Below are positions 51,401-53,722 of a DNA stretch of 64,000 nt, piece by piece. The notes below the pieces were generated by a model. The model ran no database searches, was not told the origin of the DNA, and worked only from the letters and a program-made list of their open reading frames with translations. The stretch spans positions 129,757,605 to 129,821,604 of the forward strand of contig CP136064.1 in NCBI GenBank assembly GCA_032622095.1. The letters are read 5' to 3'. Each line of letters begins with the position of its first letter. Within the stretch, counting starts at the first letter, position 1. This stretch comes from Siphonodentalium dalli. Its lineage: Eukaryota; Mollusca; Scaphopoda; Gadilida; Siphonodentaliidae. Made by a program: the position numbers and the translations under genes.

Positions 51401-51863
51401 GACACAAGCTATTCTGAGAGAAACTTGAAAAGAAACATTCCTGGAACTGTCTTCCCTTCAAAAAAAAAAACCTAACTATACAAAGAAACTAGTAATTACT
51501 CAATAATTCTGGTAAACAGCTTTGAGTGCTACTAGAAGTTTTATCTGAATTACTGCACTTCCCTATCATTAATAGCAATTATCTCGATGTTTATGATGTT
51601 CCAATTTCCTGTCTCAAAATAATTATTTTACAAAGAAACATATTGAGTCTATAATCTTGATAATAACAAACCATTTCAATATCATCTTCATCAACGTCGA
51701 GTATTTCACCGTCGAAGCAGAGCTTGATCCTGACTTTGCCTTCAGGTAATTGTCCATCCGCTCGCAGTATGGTCGCACTAGCGAAGCCACCTTTGTGCAC
51801 CAGCCAAACCTTATCTGACTCAAGCCATTCATTCTCCAACTGAACCTGGTCTTCTGATTTAGC
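3619..51863 (-). CDS. MYO18A-like: Class XVIII unconventional myosin (MYO18-like), 17 internal exons, partial
   Basis: Seventeen minus-strand exons (51672..51863, 48823..48999, 46295..46505, 43871..44013, 42772..42872, 42146..42206, 39960..40104, 39069..39210, 38130..38261, 37207..37399, 36814..36900, 27814..27958, 26807..26966, 21613..21799, 9270..9468, 3938..4035, 3619..3684) join in frame into 813 codons. Landmarks in the joined protein: P-loop GRSGSGKS (164-171), switch I NTNASRF (215-221), switch II DIPGFQ (451-456), the GWL region (about 607-609) and a converter-like [17 protein letters not shown] stretch (741-757). Phrases such as [31 protein letters not shown] and the run before the P-loop are typical of MYO18A/Mhcl rather than class II myosin. 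Family members are actin-binding scaffold motors with little or no ATPase activity, acting in actomyosin bundles and at the Golgi. The N-terminal extension and the IQ/coiled-coil tail are not in the exons found. Class assignment is confident; MYO18A versus a single invertebrate MYO18 cannot be separated. Confidence 0.95.
3938..4035 (-). CDS. MYO18A-like: Myosin XVIII exon P, converter
   Basis: 98 nt, phase 1 to 0. It has a TTATTTTCAG acceptor and a GTTTGT donor. With the split cysteine it encodes [20 protein letters not shown] then [13 protein letters not shown]. The pattern G(F/Y)P.H.....FR.RF.VL is the converter segment of the head. Confidence 0.96.
4317..4766 (+). repeat. Family F element, degenerate
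   Basis: It starts with ACTAGCAGATTAGC and CGCCACTGGCGG (small hairpin). It then has two units carrying GATATCGCCCAA(G/T)GTCATTTG and GGGTACCCGT. It is related to the cluster at 16093..18630. Small ORFs here are repeat translations. Confidence 0.7.
4770..6110. other. Intron O-P, unassigned part
   Basis: No exon was recognised. Around 5390-5450 there is an ATTGG box, a GTGGAGTTTCCCC stretch and an ATGCTAAT octamer-like word; this looks promoter-like, but no linked reading frame is visible. Confidence 0.4.
6120..6725. repeat. Degenerate direct duplication
   Basis: A block at about 6125-6285 (TTCGTCGAAAATTC, CCACGTGTTTCCGTTTC, TTTTGTCAGCCAA, GCCTTCATTATGAT) recurs at about 6590-6715 as TTCGTCGAAACCACGTGTTT, TTTTGTCGGCCAA and CCCTTCATGAT. 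The two are about 460 bp apart, same orientation. Confidence 0.65.
6808..6892. repeat. 33-bp tandem repeat, about 2.5 copies
   Basis: AAAGACGTCAAAAGACGATA followed by CGGACGCTACAAC repeats at 6808 and 6841, with a partial unit at about 6874. The 67-residue frame across it is a by-product of a period divisible by three. Confidence 0.85.
6900..7370 (+). repeat. Family F-related block, duplicated with 254-bp period
   Basis: ATAGCGACGC, TCATATACAAACGCTCATTA and GGTGAAGGAGTGGTCGCACG occur starting near 6902 and again near 7156. The same words recur at about 18388. It ends close to a TCTCAAAATATAA word at about 7356-7376, similar to the family F 3' end. Confidence 0.7.
7540..7770 (+). mobile_element. 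Family C-like short element
   Basis: The 5' end has AACAAGGGCATGG and a GGGCATGGCAAAATATGCCC hairpin. The 3' side has a GACAGACAGG/GATGGACAG tract, then a CCATTTTTTTAAATGG hairpin and an A run. It is a short non-autonomous pearl-like element. Confidence 0.7.
7836..8444 (+). mobile_element. Family C pearl-like element
   Basis: The 5' hairpin GGGCGTGGCATAATACGCCC lies at 7855-7874. Core units of about 95-150 bp contain GGGGCATAAC, TTCGAACTTGATCTGTATTT and ATCCGGAAACC. A short GGACGGACGGAC tract follows, and the end is AAACGGGCGTATAAAAAAA. The 5' ATACGCCC is complementary to the 3' GGGCGTAT. Confidence 0.82.
8445..9269. other. Intron O-P, no feature seen
   Basis: AT-rich sequence between the family C element and exon O. 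No repeat family or exon was recognised. Confidence 0.45.
9270..9468 (-). CDS. MYO18A-like: Myosin XVIII exon O, SH/converter region
   Basis: 199 nt, phase 0 to 1. It has a CTTTTTAAG acceptor and a GTGAGT donor. It encodes [20 protein letters not shown] then [20 protein letters not shown] and [26 protein letters not shown]. It matches the block in which myosins read LM..L....PHFVRC..PN ... V..QLR..G.LE.IRI, just before the converter. The polypyrimidine tract is short but present. Confidence 0.94.
9796..10262 (+). mobile_element. Decayed family A element with family G insertion
   Basis: The 5' motif GAGGCCGA...GCAGATGTTTAACCCATCC starts at about 9803. A decayed 3' hairpin (GACACTATGTATACCACACT then ATGGTAC) is at about 10225-10250. 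Between them is a family G fragment ending in CATGAAAGGGTTAA. Confidence 0.65.
10667..10880 (+). repeat. Dispersed repeat, pair with 965..1170
   Basis: Homologous to the block near the left edge over about 200 bp, including AAAGGCATGGGATGGAATTG and the CCAAATTTGGTGTGGTGACT segment. It ends before an AACAGCGAGTGGTCAAAC remnant of a family A 3' end at about 10903. Confidence 0.75.
11465..11590. repeat. 61-bp tandem duplication
   Basis: TGTTTACATTGAAGGACTGG and the following GTTAGAGTTATTCACC and TTTGATCGATAGAAGCACAT occur twice in tandem, period 61 bp, nearly identical. A recent local duplication. Confidence 0.9.
12262..12340. repeat. Short tandem repeat (~37 bp, 2 copies)
   Basis: AACACTG(T/C)C followed by TTTTTGTCAGTACTGTTAGT and GTTAAA occurs twice in a row. 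Confidence 0.8.
13036..13208. mobile_element. Fold-back MITE (family K)
   Basis: Arms of about 75 bp in opposite directions share TTGCAGATCGATTGGGGTC, GGCAGAGTAATTAAACAAAG and weaker outer matches ATGAT(A/T)AT. The spacer is about 25 bp. There is no reading frame. Confidence 0.85.
13535..14062 (+). mobile_element. Pearl-like element, 5' part only
   Basis: It starts with AAACAAGGGTGGCGCATCAA. It has two core units with CACTAAC(A/T)GTCATAAAATT and GCTAAAAATA at about 13770 and 13940. There is no tetranucleotide tract or 3' hairpin before the next element starts. Confidence 0.65.
14075..15021 (+). mobile_element. Family B pearl/HINE-like element, complete
   Basis: The 5' end is AACAAGAGGTGTGCACTCGA followed by GCTAGCATACCCCCACCGTG. 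Core units with AAGTCAAAATAAGTCGAAAA, a (GGAC)n tract, and the 3' hairpin ATACCCCCCATTTTCTTCG / AAAGTGGGGGTATAAAAA follow. The 5' ATACCCCCAC is the exact reverse complement of the 3' GTGGGGGTAT. Confidence 0.9.
15022..16092. other. Intron N-O, no feature seen
   Basis: Mixed-composition sequence with GATGACATCAAA words at about 15085 and 15405. It includes a 60-codon minus-strand frame at 15640-15822 without recognisable homology. No repeat family was assigned. Confidence 0.4.
16093..16960 (+). repeat. Family F element 1 of a head-to-tail cluster
   Basis: It starts ACTAGCAGGTGGACCCAACT and CGTCCGGGC. The first part is duplicated with a 238-bp period (16095 and 16333). Units contain TTGAAGGTCAAGGTCAGG. 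It ends with GACAGACACACACAC and CCAAAATATATAATAG. The 128-codon and 102-codon frames here are artefacts of the repeat. Confidence 0.85.
16961..17518 (+). repeat. Family F element 2 of the cluster
   Basis: It starts ACTAGCCGATGAGCCCGACG and TTGTCCGGGC. A 56-bp unit is duplicated (16974 and 17030). It is followed by three 122-bp units with CGTCTGCGCATGCGCGAAGC (17100, 17222, 17344). It ends in a GACAGACAAACAAACAGAC tract and CAAAATATATATGAG. Confidence 0.88.
17519..18630 (+). repeat. Family F element 3 of the cluster
   Basis: It starts ACTAGCAGGTTAGCCCGCCA and CTGGCGGCG. It includes the ATAGCGACGCGTCATATACA word also seen at 6902/7156. It ends GGAAGTCTCAAAATATATAG. The three elements abut exactly at ACTAGC. 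Confidence 0.8.
18631..19464. other. Intron N-O, no feature seen
   Basis: AT-rich sequence. A CGATTGGCC and CCGCCCACG pair sits at about 19183-19215, but no start codon in context or transcript evidence follows, so no promoter is claimed. Confidence 0.4.
19466..21517 (+). mobile_element. Family A pearl/HINE-like element, complete (2.05 kb)
   Basis: The 5' end is GAGGCCGATCACGATCGGCA followed by GATGTTTAACCCATACC. The 3' region has three ~150-bp core units (GGGCCATAA at 20942, 21091, 21241), then (GACA)n(GACG)n, then a hairpin ending GGTATGGGTAAACATAAAAA. The 5' ATGTTTAACCCATACC pairs with the 3' GGTATGGGTAAACAT apart from one extra A. This is the layout of pearl/DINE-1/HINE elements mobilised by Helentrons. 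Confidence 0.88.
21613..21799 (-). CDS. MYO18A-like: Myosin XVIII exon N
   Basis: 187 nt, phase 2 to 0. It has a TTTTTTGCAG acceptor and a GTAAGT donor. It encodes [20 protein letters not shown] then [20 protein letters not shown] and [32 protein letters not shown] followed by the basic, serine-rich loop 2-like segment RR.GSMRRTF is a class XVIII hallmark. The intron to exon O is the largest in the window (12.1 kb) and is packed with transposable elements. Confidence 0.96.
22138..22200 (+). repeat. Family C 5' fragment
   Basis: ACAAGAGCATGGCAAAATAC followed by GCCAGTGGTAATTTCAACAA and CCCATAACTCATG. It is truncated where a family D copy begins. Confidence 0.65.
22205..23270 (+). mobile_element. 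Family D pearl-like element
   Basis: Five or six degenerate core units of 150-187 bp carry AGTAAAATCCAAGATGGC, a CCATGTTTTTT word and CCCATCTA...GTCAATAT. The 3' end has GATGGATACCAACCCATGGC and a TAGCTCAA...TTGAGCTAAAAA hairpin. The 5' subterminal motif was not seen, so the 5' end may be truncated. Confidence 0.8.
23271..24480. other. Intron M-N, no feature seen
   Basis: AT-rich sequence with no recognised repeat family or exon. Confidence 0.4.
24488..26744 (+). promoter_or_regulatory. Cluster of seven TAACGTCAGTCAC-like words
   Basis: Copies at 24488, 24655, 24671 (TAATGTCAGTCAC), 24691 (TAACGTTAGTCAC), 26369, 26555 and 26732 (final T). The word contains CGTCA/TGACG, the half-site of CREB/ATF factors, plus TGACTGA on the other strand. 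All copies are in one orientation inside intron M-N. It could be a regulatory cluster or the remnant of a satellite; the sequence alone does not decide. Confidence 0.4.
25112..25172. repeat. TTAA-type repeat end (family O)
   Basis: TTAACCCTTTGAAATGGGATACTC begins the fragment, which then shares ATCTGAACATCCCT with copies near 46115, 48704, 62990 and 63043. Confidence 0.5.
26807..26966 (-). CDS. MYO18A-like: Myosin XVIII exon M
   Basis: 160 nt, phase 1 to 2. The donor is GTAAGT. The acceptor chosen is TCTACTTCAG at 26967-26968, because it alone restores the phase left by exon L and has a pyrimidine tract. It encodes [20 protein letters not shown] then [20 protein letters not shown] and [13 protein letters not shown]. 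This is the H..G.V.YN..GWL..N.DPL block; the lower boundary is certain, the upper one likely. Confidence 0.92.
26985..27305 (+). repeat. 310-bp dispersed repeat, pair with 35598..35915
   Basis: It shares CTTGGCTGCT, GCTGTGTG(C/T)TATAC, ATTGTGAATG and TTTCCACTG blocks with the second copy, same orientation. This copy begins inside intron L-M, 19 bp from exon M. Confidence 0.75.
27814..27958 (-). CDS. MYO18A-like: Myosin XVIII exon L
   Basis: 145 nt, phase 0 to 1. It has an ATTTTTGCAG acceptor and a GTAAGT donor. It encodes [20 protein letters not shown] then [20 protein letters not shown] and [28 protein letters not shown] matches the LLDEEC..P..T...F..KL block of myosins. Confidence 0.96.
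28318..28456 (+). mobile_element. Possible LINE 3' end with pentamer tail
   Basis: A short GC-containing block (GGGGGCGGCAGTAAGACAGT, then GCCACCCCCTCGAATA) is followed by AATAAAATAT and four tandem TATCC/TATCC-like units. A CR1/L2-type LINE 3' UTR with a short tandem tail would look like this; no coding part is present. Confidence 0.45.
28930..29332 (+). mobile_element. Family B element, 5' part
   Basis: ACAAGAGGTGTGCAATCGCG, GCTAGCATACCCCCACCGTG and the following core match the copies at 14075 and 31047. It is cut off where a TA-flanked element starts at 29333; no 3' hairpin follows. Confidence 0.8.
29333..30365. mobile_element. TA-flanked mariner-like non-autonomous element
   Basis: TACAGTCCTTCGA at the left faces TCGAAGGACTGTA at the right (perfect 13-bp inverted repeat including TA). 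The base composition is richer in GC than the surroundings, with GCGCGC words near both ends (29360-29405 and 30310-30345). Minus-strand frames inside (e.g. 30101-30337) have no recognised homology. Confidence 0.65.
30760..31046 (+). repeat. Two pearl-like core units, truncated by the next element
   Basis: Two ~140-bp units with GTCAAATTCTAAGTCGAAAA, GTAACTCATGT and AGCTGGGAAATACA(T/C)A stand directly in front of a family B 5' end, suggesting insertion of B into an older element. Confidence 0.7.
31047..31772 (+). mobile_element. Family B pearl/HINE-like element, complete
   Basis: Same plan as 14075..15021: 5' AACAAGAGGTGGGCACTCGC and GCATACCGCCACCGTGG; core; (GGAC)n; 3' CGAAAGTGGGGGTATAA. 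The 5' motif carries a C-to-G change (ATACCGCCAC), so its pairing with the 3' end has one mismatch. Confidence 0.88.
32224..32430. repeat. Family G fold-back repeats, two inverted repeats in a row
   Basis: GTGCCAATGCATTCTCTTAT and later TATATAAGAGAATGCACTG flank two small palindromes. The right end GCTCCCATCACGAAAGGGTTAA resembles a TTAA-type MITE terminus shared with 10050 and 52655. Confidence 0.7.
32727..33651 (+). mobile_element. Family C pearl/HINE-like element, complete
   Basis: The 5' hairpin GGGCGTGCAAAATACGCCC is at 32742-32760. Core units contain GGGGCATAACTCCGGTGAAA and ATCCGGACAACA. A short GGACGGACGAACG tract and the 3' end AAAAGGGCGTATAAAAA follow. The 5' ATACGCCC is complementary to the 3' GGGCGTAT. 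Confidence 0.9.
33652..33876 (+). repeat. Tandem second 3' end of the family C element
   Basis: A near-identical 225-bp copy of the last core unit, tract and terminal hairpin follows immediately (AGGGGCATAA at 33436 and 33661; ends at 33651 and 33876). Confidence 0.92.
34188..34203. repeat. Poly-C tract (16 C)
   Basis: Sixteen consecutive C in intron K-L. Length may be a sequencing or assembly estimate. Confidence 0.9.
34580..35437 (+). mobile_element. Family E pearl-like element
   Basis: Core units of ~155 bp contain AGTTATGGCCCTGGCTTCGC, TGACCTCATTTGAACAAATC and ATATGAACCCATT. A short GGATGGACGGACGAGGAGTG tract is followed by a hairpin AGCTCCACCGG...GGTGAGCTAAAAA. The 5' boundary is uncertain. 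Confidence 0.7.
35598..35915 (+). repeat. 310-bp dispersed repeat, pair with 26985..27305
   Basis: Second copy of the intronic repeat. Shared blocks include CTTGGCTGCTATA, TCATGCTGTGTGTTATACAT and TTTTCATGATATTCCC. Confidence 0.75.
36061..36071. repeat. Poly-G tract (11 G)
   Basis: Eleven consecutive G on the plus strand in intron K-L. Confidence 0.9.
36370..36695 (-). mobile_element. tRNA-derived SINE
   Basis: On the minus strand the head carries an A-box-like TGGCTCAGT (36669-36677) and a B-box GGTTCAAATCC (36607-36617), the two internal Pol III promoter elements of a tRNA. A body and tail with GCCTTAGTTGCTAAAAGCGA (36404-36423) and ATCAATCAATT follow. The GCCTAGTTGCTAAAAGGACG-like tail is characteristic of SINEs common in molluscs. 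It lies in the same sense as the myosin, 119 bp downstream of exon K. Confidence 0.8.
36728..36840 (-). repeat. Triplicated exon-end and splice donor of exon K
   Basis: Three tandem units (periods 41 and 37 bp) each carry AAGCCTCCTCAAACGAC plus a donor: GTAAGT at 36808-36813, GTAAGT at 36767-36772 and a degenerate GTTATA at 36733-36738. The reading frame through the first donor hits TGA after four codons (V S I H stop), so only the first donor gives an open message. Confidence 0.9.
36814..36900 (-). CDS. MYO18A-like: Myosin XVIII exon K, with triplicated downstream donor
   Basis: 87 nt, 29 codons, phase 0 to 0. It has a TTTTCCCTAG acceptor and a GTAAGT donor at 36812-36813. It encodes [20 protein letters not shown] then IDKPPQTTV. 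The last ~25 nt and the donor are repeated twice more downstream (see the tandem repeat at 36728..36840). Only the first donor keeps the frame open. The 8.9-kb intron to exon L follows. Confidence 0.9.
37207..37399 (-). CDS. MYO18A-like: Myosin XVIII exon J, contains switch II
   Basis: 193 nt, phase 2 to 0. It has a TTATTTTAG acceptor and a GTATGG donor. It encodes [20 protein letters not shown] then [20 protein letters not shown] and [25 protein letters not shown]. Switch II is DIPGFQ (joined residues 451-456). The glutamate that forms the switch I-II salt bridge and supports ATP hydrolysis in active myosins is glutamine here, as known for class XVIII. F.DLC.NY..E.LQ is the relay helix. Confidence 0.97.
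37497..38065 (+). repeat. Degenerate family C-like element in intron I-J
   Basis: It begins AACAAGGCTATCGTGAGGCA with an ATAATATAC remnant of the hairpin. It has core-like units with GGAGTTATTGCACATAT/TGAAATGGACA(C/T)CA and ends near GACAAAGACAGACAGATGCC. Confidence 0.55.
38130..38261 (-). CDS. MYO18A-like: Myosin XVIII exon I
   Basis: 132 nt, phase 2 to 2. It has a TTCTACAG acceptor and a GTGAGT donor. It encodes [20 protein letters not shown] then [20 protein letters not shown] and SLIN. This is the LAK.LY..LF..LV..IN block of the motor; the preceding [11 protein letters not shown] stretch is low complexity. Confidence 0.94.
39069..39210 (-). CDS. MYO18A-like: Myosin XVIII exon H
   Basis: 142 nt, phase 1 to 2. 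It has an ATTCCAG acceptor and a GTAAAG donor. It encodes [20 protein letters not shown] then [20 protein letters not shown] and LSRSTSL. A-KAA-LLG-S--EL is the standard block after loop 1. The serine/threonine-rich RSTSL segment at its end is class-specific. Confidence 0.94.
39370..39831 (+). mobile_element. Family L pearl-like element
   Basis: Two ~200-bp units carry TGTTGAAATTTTCTAAGTTG, GTTAATAACTCCGT and CATCTATATACATGTTGCAC. The end is GTGTGACGGACGAAG, then TATAGTCCCCC and GGGGGACAATAA forming a terminal hairpin. Confidence 0.78.
39960..40104 (-). CDS. MYO18A-like: Myosin XVIII exon G
   Basis: 145 nt, phase 0 to 1. It has an ACCTTGCAG acceptor and a GTATGT donor. It encodes [20 protein letters not shown] then [20 protein letters not shown] and LGVAGASK. 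This is the myosin helix block in which the gene family reads .ALG.......I...L.AILHLGN; class XVIII has AIYHLG, as here. Confidence 0.96.
40105..41546. other. Intron F-G, no feature seen
   Basis: Unique-looking AT-rich sequence without recognised repeats or exons apart from short homopolymers. Confidence 0.4.
41547..41571. repeat. Poly-C tract (25 C)
   Basis: Twenty-five consecutive C in intron F-G, the longest homopolymer in the window. On the myosin-sense strand this is poly-G. Confidence 0.92.
42146..42206 (-). CDS. MYO18A-like: Myosin XVIII exon F (61-nt mini-exon)
   Basis: 61 nt, phase 2 to 0. It is bounded by a TTTTTAAAG acceptor and a strong GTAAGT donor. Together with the split arginine it encodes [20 protein letters not shown] plus R. 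It is placed by phase and by match to the class XVIII motor between the LLAG block and the PEDRQKA block. Confidence 0.92.
42772..42872 (-). CDS. MYO18A-like: Myosin XVIII exon E
   Basis: 101 nt, phase 0 to 2. It has an ATTTTAG acceptor and a GTTGGT donor. It encodes [20 protein letters not shown] then [13 protein letters not shown]. It corresponds to the LLEKSRV....ERNFHIFYQLLAG block of myosin heads. Confidence 0.95.
42873..43870. other. Intron D-E, no feature seen
   Basis: AT-rich intron sequence with a short (TA)n stretch at about 43482. No exon or repeat family was recognised. Confidence 0.4.
43871..44013 (-). CDS. MYO18A-like: Myosin XVIII exon D, contains switch I
   Basis: 143 nt, phase 1 to 0. 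It has a TTTTTTACAG acceptor and a GTATTT donor. It encodes [20 protein letters not shown] then [20 protein letters not shown] and QIASASVQ. Switch I is NTNASRFGQ, against NNNSSRFGK in active myosins: the second serine and the arginine that pairs with switch II are kept, and the first serine is alanine. Open frames do not reveal this exon; it was read directly from the minus strand. Confidence 0.95.
44505..44770 (+). repeat. Family D internal fragment
   Basis: Two degenerate core units with ATATCAACATGAAGAGGTAA, GAAGTTTGGTGACGATCGGA and CAAGATGGCTGCCAGTGTCC, without either terminus. Confidence 0.7.
45085..45937 (+). mobile_element. Family D pearl-like element, both ends present
   Basis: The 5' end has GTAGCTCAACTTTGAAATAG. 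Core units carry CCATCTAG, CATATGAAGTTTGGTGATGA and ATCCAAGATGGC. The end is GGACGGACGATGGATGCCAA, CCCATGGCTATAGCTCAA and AAGTTGAGCTAAAAA. The 5' TAGCTCAACTT is the reverse complement of the 3' AAGTTGAGCTA. Confidence 0.85.
46105..46203. repeat. TTAA-type repeat fragment (family O)
   Basis: CACCTGAACATCCCTCCAAA, a TTTTTAACTGACGGAGAATT segment and the terminal GAAAGGGTTAA match copies near 48704-48780 and 63039-63138. Confidence 0.6.
46295..46505 (-). CDS. MYO18A-like: Myosin XVIII exon C, contains the P-loop
   Basis: 211 nt, phase 0 to 1. It has a CTTTATAG acceptor and a GTACCG donor. It encodes [20 protein letters not shown], then [20 protein letters not shown] and the nucleotide-binding P-loop GRSGSGKS at residues 164-171 of the joined protein. 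Conventional myosins have GESGAGKT; the GKS lysine and serine are retained, so nucleotide binding remains plausible. It ends in NNILS plus the first base of a split valine codon. Confidence 0.97.
47571..47662. repeat. Three consecutive hairpins
   Basis: GCTGAAACAG...ACAGGCT with AGCCTGTTTCAGC, then AGGGGCCTGTGGCCCCTG, then GTGCGCTTTGCGCAC. They stand in intron B-C next to a GACAGACAGAC word; probably the terminal part of another repeat family. Confidence 0.6.
47935..48065 (+). repeat. Pearl-like 3' remnant
   Basis: GGTACCTTGAGTCACCACAC, CAAATTTGGTTGAAATCGGA and CAGACGGACGGACAGATAG. It is related to the repeats at 1100 and 10820; there is no intact terminal hairpin. Confidence 0.6.
48690..48780. 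repeat. TTAA-type repeat fragment (family O)
   Basis: ACATCCCTCTAAATGAAT, TTTTATAACTGAATGGGAGA and a terminal AAGGGGTTAA, directly next to the donor side of exon B. Confidence 0.55.
48823..48999 (-). CDS. MYO18A-like: Myosin XVIII exon B (start of motor domain)
   Basis: 177 nt, 59 codons, phase 0 to 0. It has a TTTTTCAG acceptor and a GTACCG donor. It begins [20 protein letters not shown] and continues with [20 protein letters not shown] and GPSMVI. This is the first segment of the myosin head, where all myosins carry an L.E..VL..L..RY...IYTY.G-type pattern. The intron to exon C is 2.3 kb. Confidence 0.96.
49081..49170. repeat. GTCGA-rich subterminal-like segment
   Basis: Repeated GTCGA/TCGAC words (GTCGATTAGTCAACGTCGAC, AGTCGACTCC, AAGTCGATTAG) after TAGTGTTGAAACGA resemble the end of a hAT element. 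The opposite end was not found. Confidence 0.35.
49401..51121. other. Intron A-B, largely featureless
   Basis: Unique-looking sequence. The 70-codon plus frame at 50319-50531 shows no family and is on the strand opposite to the myosin. Confidence 0.4.
51140..51310. mobile_element. Fold-back MITE (family J)
   Basis: Inverted arms of about 70 bp share ACAGTTATCGCATTGTTTC, GGTTGACACG, AAATTGTCA(G/A)CCC and CAATATTCACC. The tip is CTCGGCTTACGGCCTTGG. Strict arms run 51152-51297, with weaker A/T-rich matches outside. Confidence 0.88.
51672..51863 (-). CDS. MYO18A-like: Myosin XVIII exon A (first recognised coding exon)
   Basis: 192 nt, 64 codons, phase 0 to 0. It is preceded by a TATATACAG acceptor and followed by a GTTTGT donor. 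It encodes [20 protein letters not shown], then LVHKGGF, ending in an acidic DVDEDDIEM stretch. In relatives this block joins the N-terminal extension to the motor. No start codon lies here, so upstream exons must exist at higher coordinates; none was recognised between here and the window end. Confidence 0.93.
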
Positions 51864-51959
51864 CTGTATATAGTGAATAAATAGAATCAGCGAACAAGTA
51901 AAACTAAAACGTAGATTTGTCTTCAACCCTTTTTTTACTGTAGCTTTCTGAAATTTTGT

Positions 51960-52065
51960 GAATACCCTGTGCCAATGCATTCTCTTATATATGCGAGTCT
52001 CCCATAGGGAGCCTCGCATATATATGACAATGCATTGGCCTAACAATATTTACCTTGACATTGTA
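51960..52065. repeat. Family G fold-back repeat
   Basis: CCAATGCATTCTCTTATATA...GGGAGCCTCGCATATATA then ACAATGCATTGG: an almost perfect ~70-bp palindrome, very similar to 2012..2105. Confidence 0.85.
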
Positions 52066-52549
52066 CAAGTAAACCAGTGCATTCACATTGGCCAAAAAAA
52101 TATATACCTGTGTTTCTGGTGACATGCAAGAAAAAAATAGGGGCGGGTGGGTGTATTTTCATTTTATTTTATATTTTCGACTTTTCTCAAAATAAATATG
52201 AATACCCACCCTCCTGGGCTTCATCTTCTCCTTGTTTGTAATGTACTATTTATATAATTAATAAAACTAAGTACATAATATTAGAATATACATGTAGTGT
52301 AATTTATTGTTTTATTGTATAAAACATAAAAAAAATCAATTTGATTCAGCTGTGACCTAACTGATGTGTGGTATAATTTCTGGTTTAACAGTACCTGTAA
52401 CCGCGATGTGTCCATTTTTTCGGAAATGAATTAGTTTACAAGGAAAATAAAATTGGATACGTACAAATTTTGCAAAATCAATAAAATGAAAACGGTCGGG
52501 GGAATAGGGGCGGGCGGGTCACCAGAAACGCAGGTCTTTTTTATTTTGG

Positions 52550-52657
52550 CCTTATATACATGCGAGACTCACTATGGGAGACTTGCACATATAAGATAAT
52601 GCACTGGCACATGATCTTTAATGCTGAACCAGCATGGCTCCCGTCATGAAAGGGTTA
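52550..52657. repeat. Family G copy with TTAA-type end
   Basis: ACATGCGAGACTCACTATGG and CACATATAAGATAATGCACT, then GCTGAACCAGCATGGCTCCC and GTCATGAAAGGGTTAA. Confidence 0.65.
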
Positions 52658-52736
52658 AAGGAGAACTCAACCTTCGTGGTTTAATATGACCAGTGTCATA
52701 GACGGAAATGAGGCCATTCACTGGCCACTCAGTCAG

Positions 52737-53714
52737 CAGTGTTTGCGCTGTCGGTAGCCAAATTAGCCAATGGCTAATCTTTTTTGAATTTGGCTAATAA
52801 AAATTTCATTTGGCTAAAATTTTGGCTAAACTTTTTTTTACCCCAAATGGAGACTGAAAACATGAATTTTTGGCAAGTGGGTTTTCAATTCTGTGATCAA
52901 TGTGAACGATCGTGTCCCAAAACATCGTAAGTATGTTATATCACCGACTGTACAAAGGGAAACCCGATCGCGGACAGTACAAAGGGAAACCCGTCACTCT
53001 GCACGAAAGAGCAAAAGGTCATTATTTAACATTTAATCCTCTAATCCCCCATTGTCTGTCTGGTCACTCACGGGGCTCCTGCACAATGCATGTTTGTGAT
53101 GACATTGTATTTATGACGGTCAAGGTTTATGAGCACCAAGTGTAATACAATAGCTTAATCAGCTAAATGTGAATCACGACAGATATTTTGTGGCTATTTG
53201 TCGTCAATACCGATACATTCAAAATAATATGTATGCTTTTATGACAGATTGTAATTTGATAATGGCGTAACAATATTAAGTTATTAGTTTCCAGATGTCA
53301 CTTTAATAGATATTTTCGCAAGGATAATTAATATTTAATGATTTACAAAAAGATATTAATATAAAACAAAAAAATTATGACATTAAGAAGGACGATCCCG
53401 GGTTACCCGCCCCCACCCTCCCCAAATCACTCTTTCACATAAAGGTTAATAAATTTTTAATAAACGATATATATAAAAAATATTTCTAGATCGTCAAAAT
53501 TAGTTAAATTATTGTGTATTTTACCTGTGTCTATTAGATTTGACGTTTTAGTCATTAATTGTGAACCGACCAGAAAACGATGATTTAATTTGGCCATAGT
53601 TTTTTGTTAATTTGGCCAAAAATCATTTGGCTAAATTTTTTTTCATTTGGCTAATAAAAGTTTTATTTGGCTAAACTTTTGGCTAAAGTTCTTTTCGGTC
53701 CAGCGCGAACACTG
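52737..53714. mobile_element. hAT-type non-autonomous element, 978 bp
   Basis: Terminal inverted repeats CAGTGTTTGCGCTG and CAGCGCGAACACTG (13 of 14) are flanked by identical 8-bp target duplications TCAGTCAG (52729-52736 and 53715-53722). Both subterminal regions contain repeated TTTGGCTAA words (about five left, seven right), as expected for hAT transposase binding sites. The interior has a short tandem TGTACAAAGGGAAACCCG (two copies at about 52948 and 52977) and no convincing transposase. Confidence 0.93.
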
Positions 53715-53722
53715 TCAGTCAG

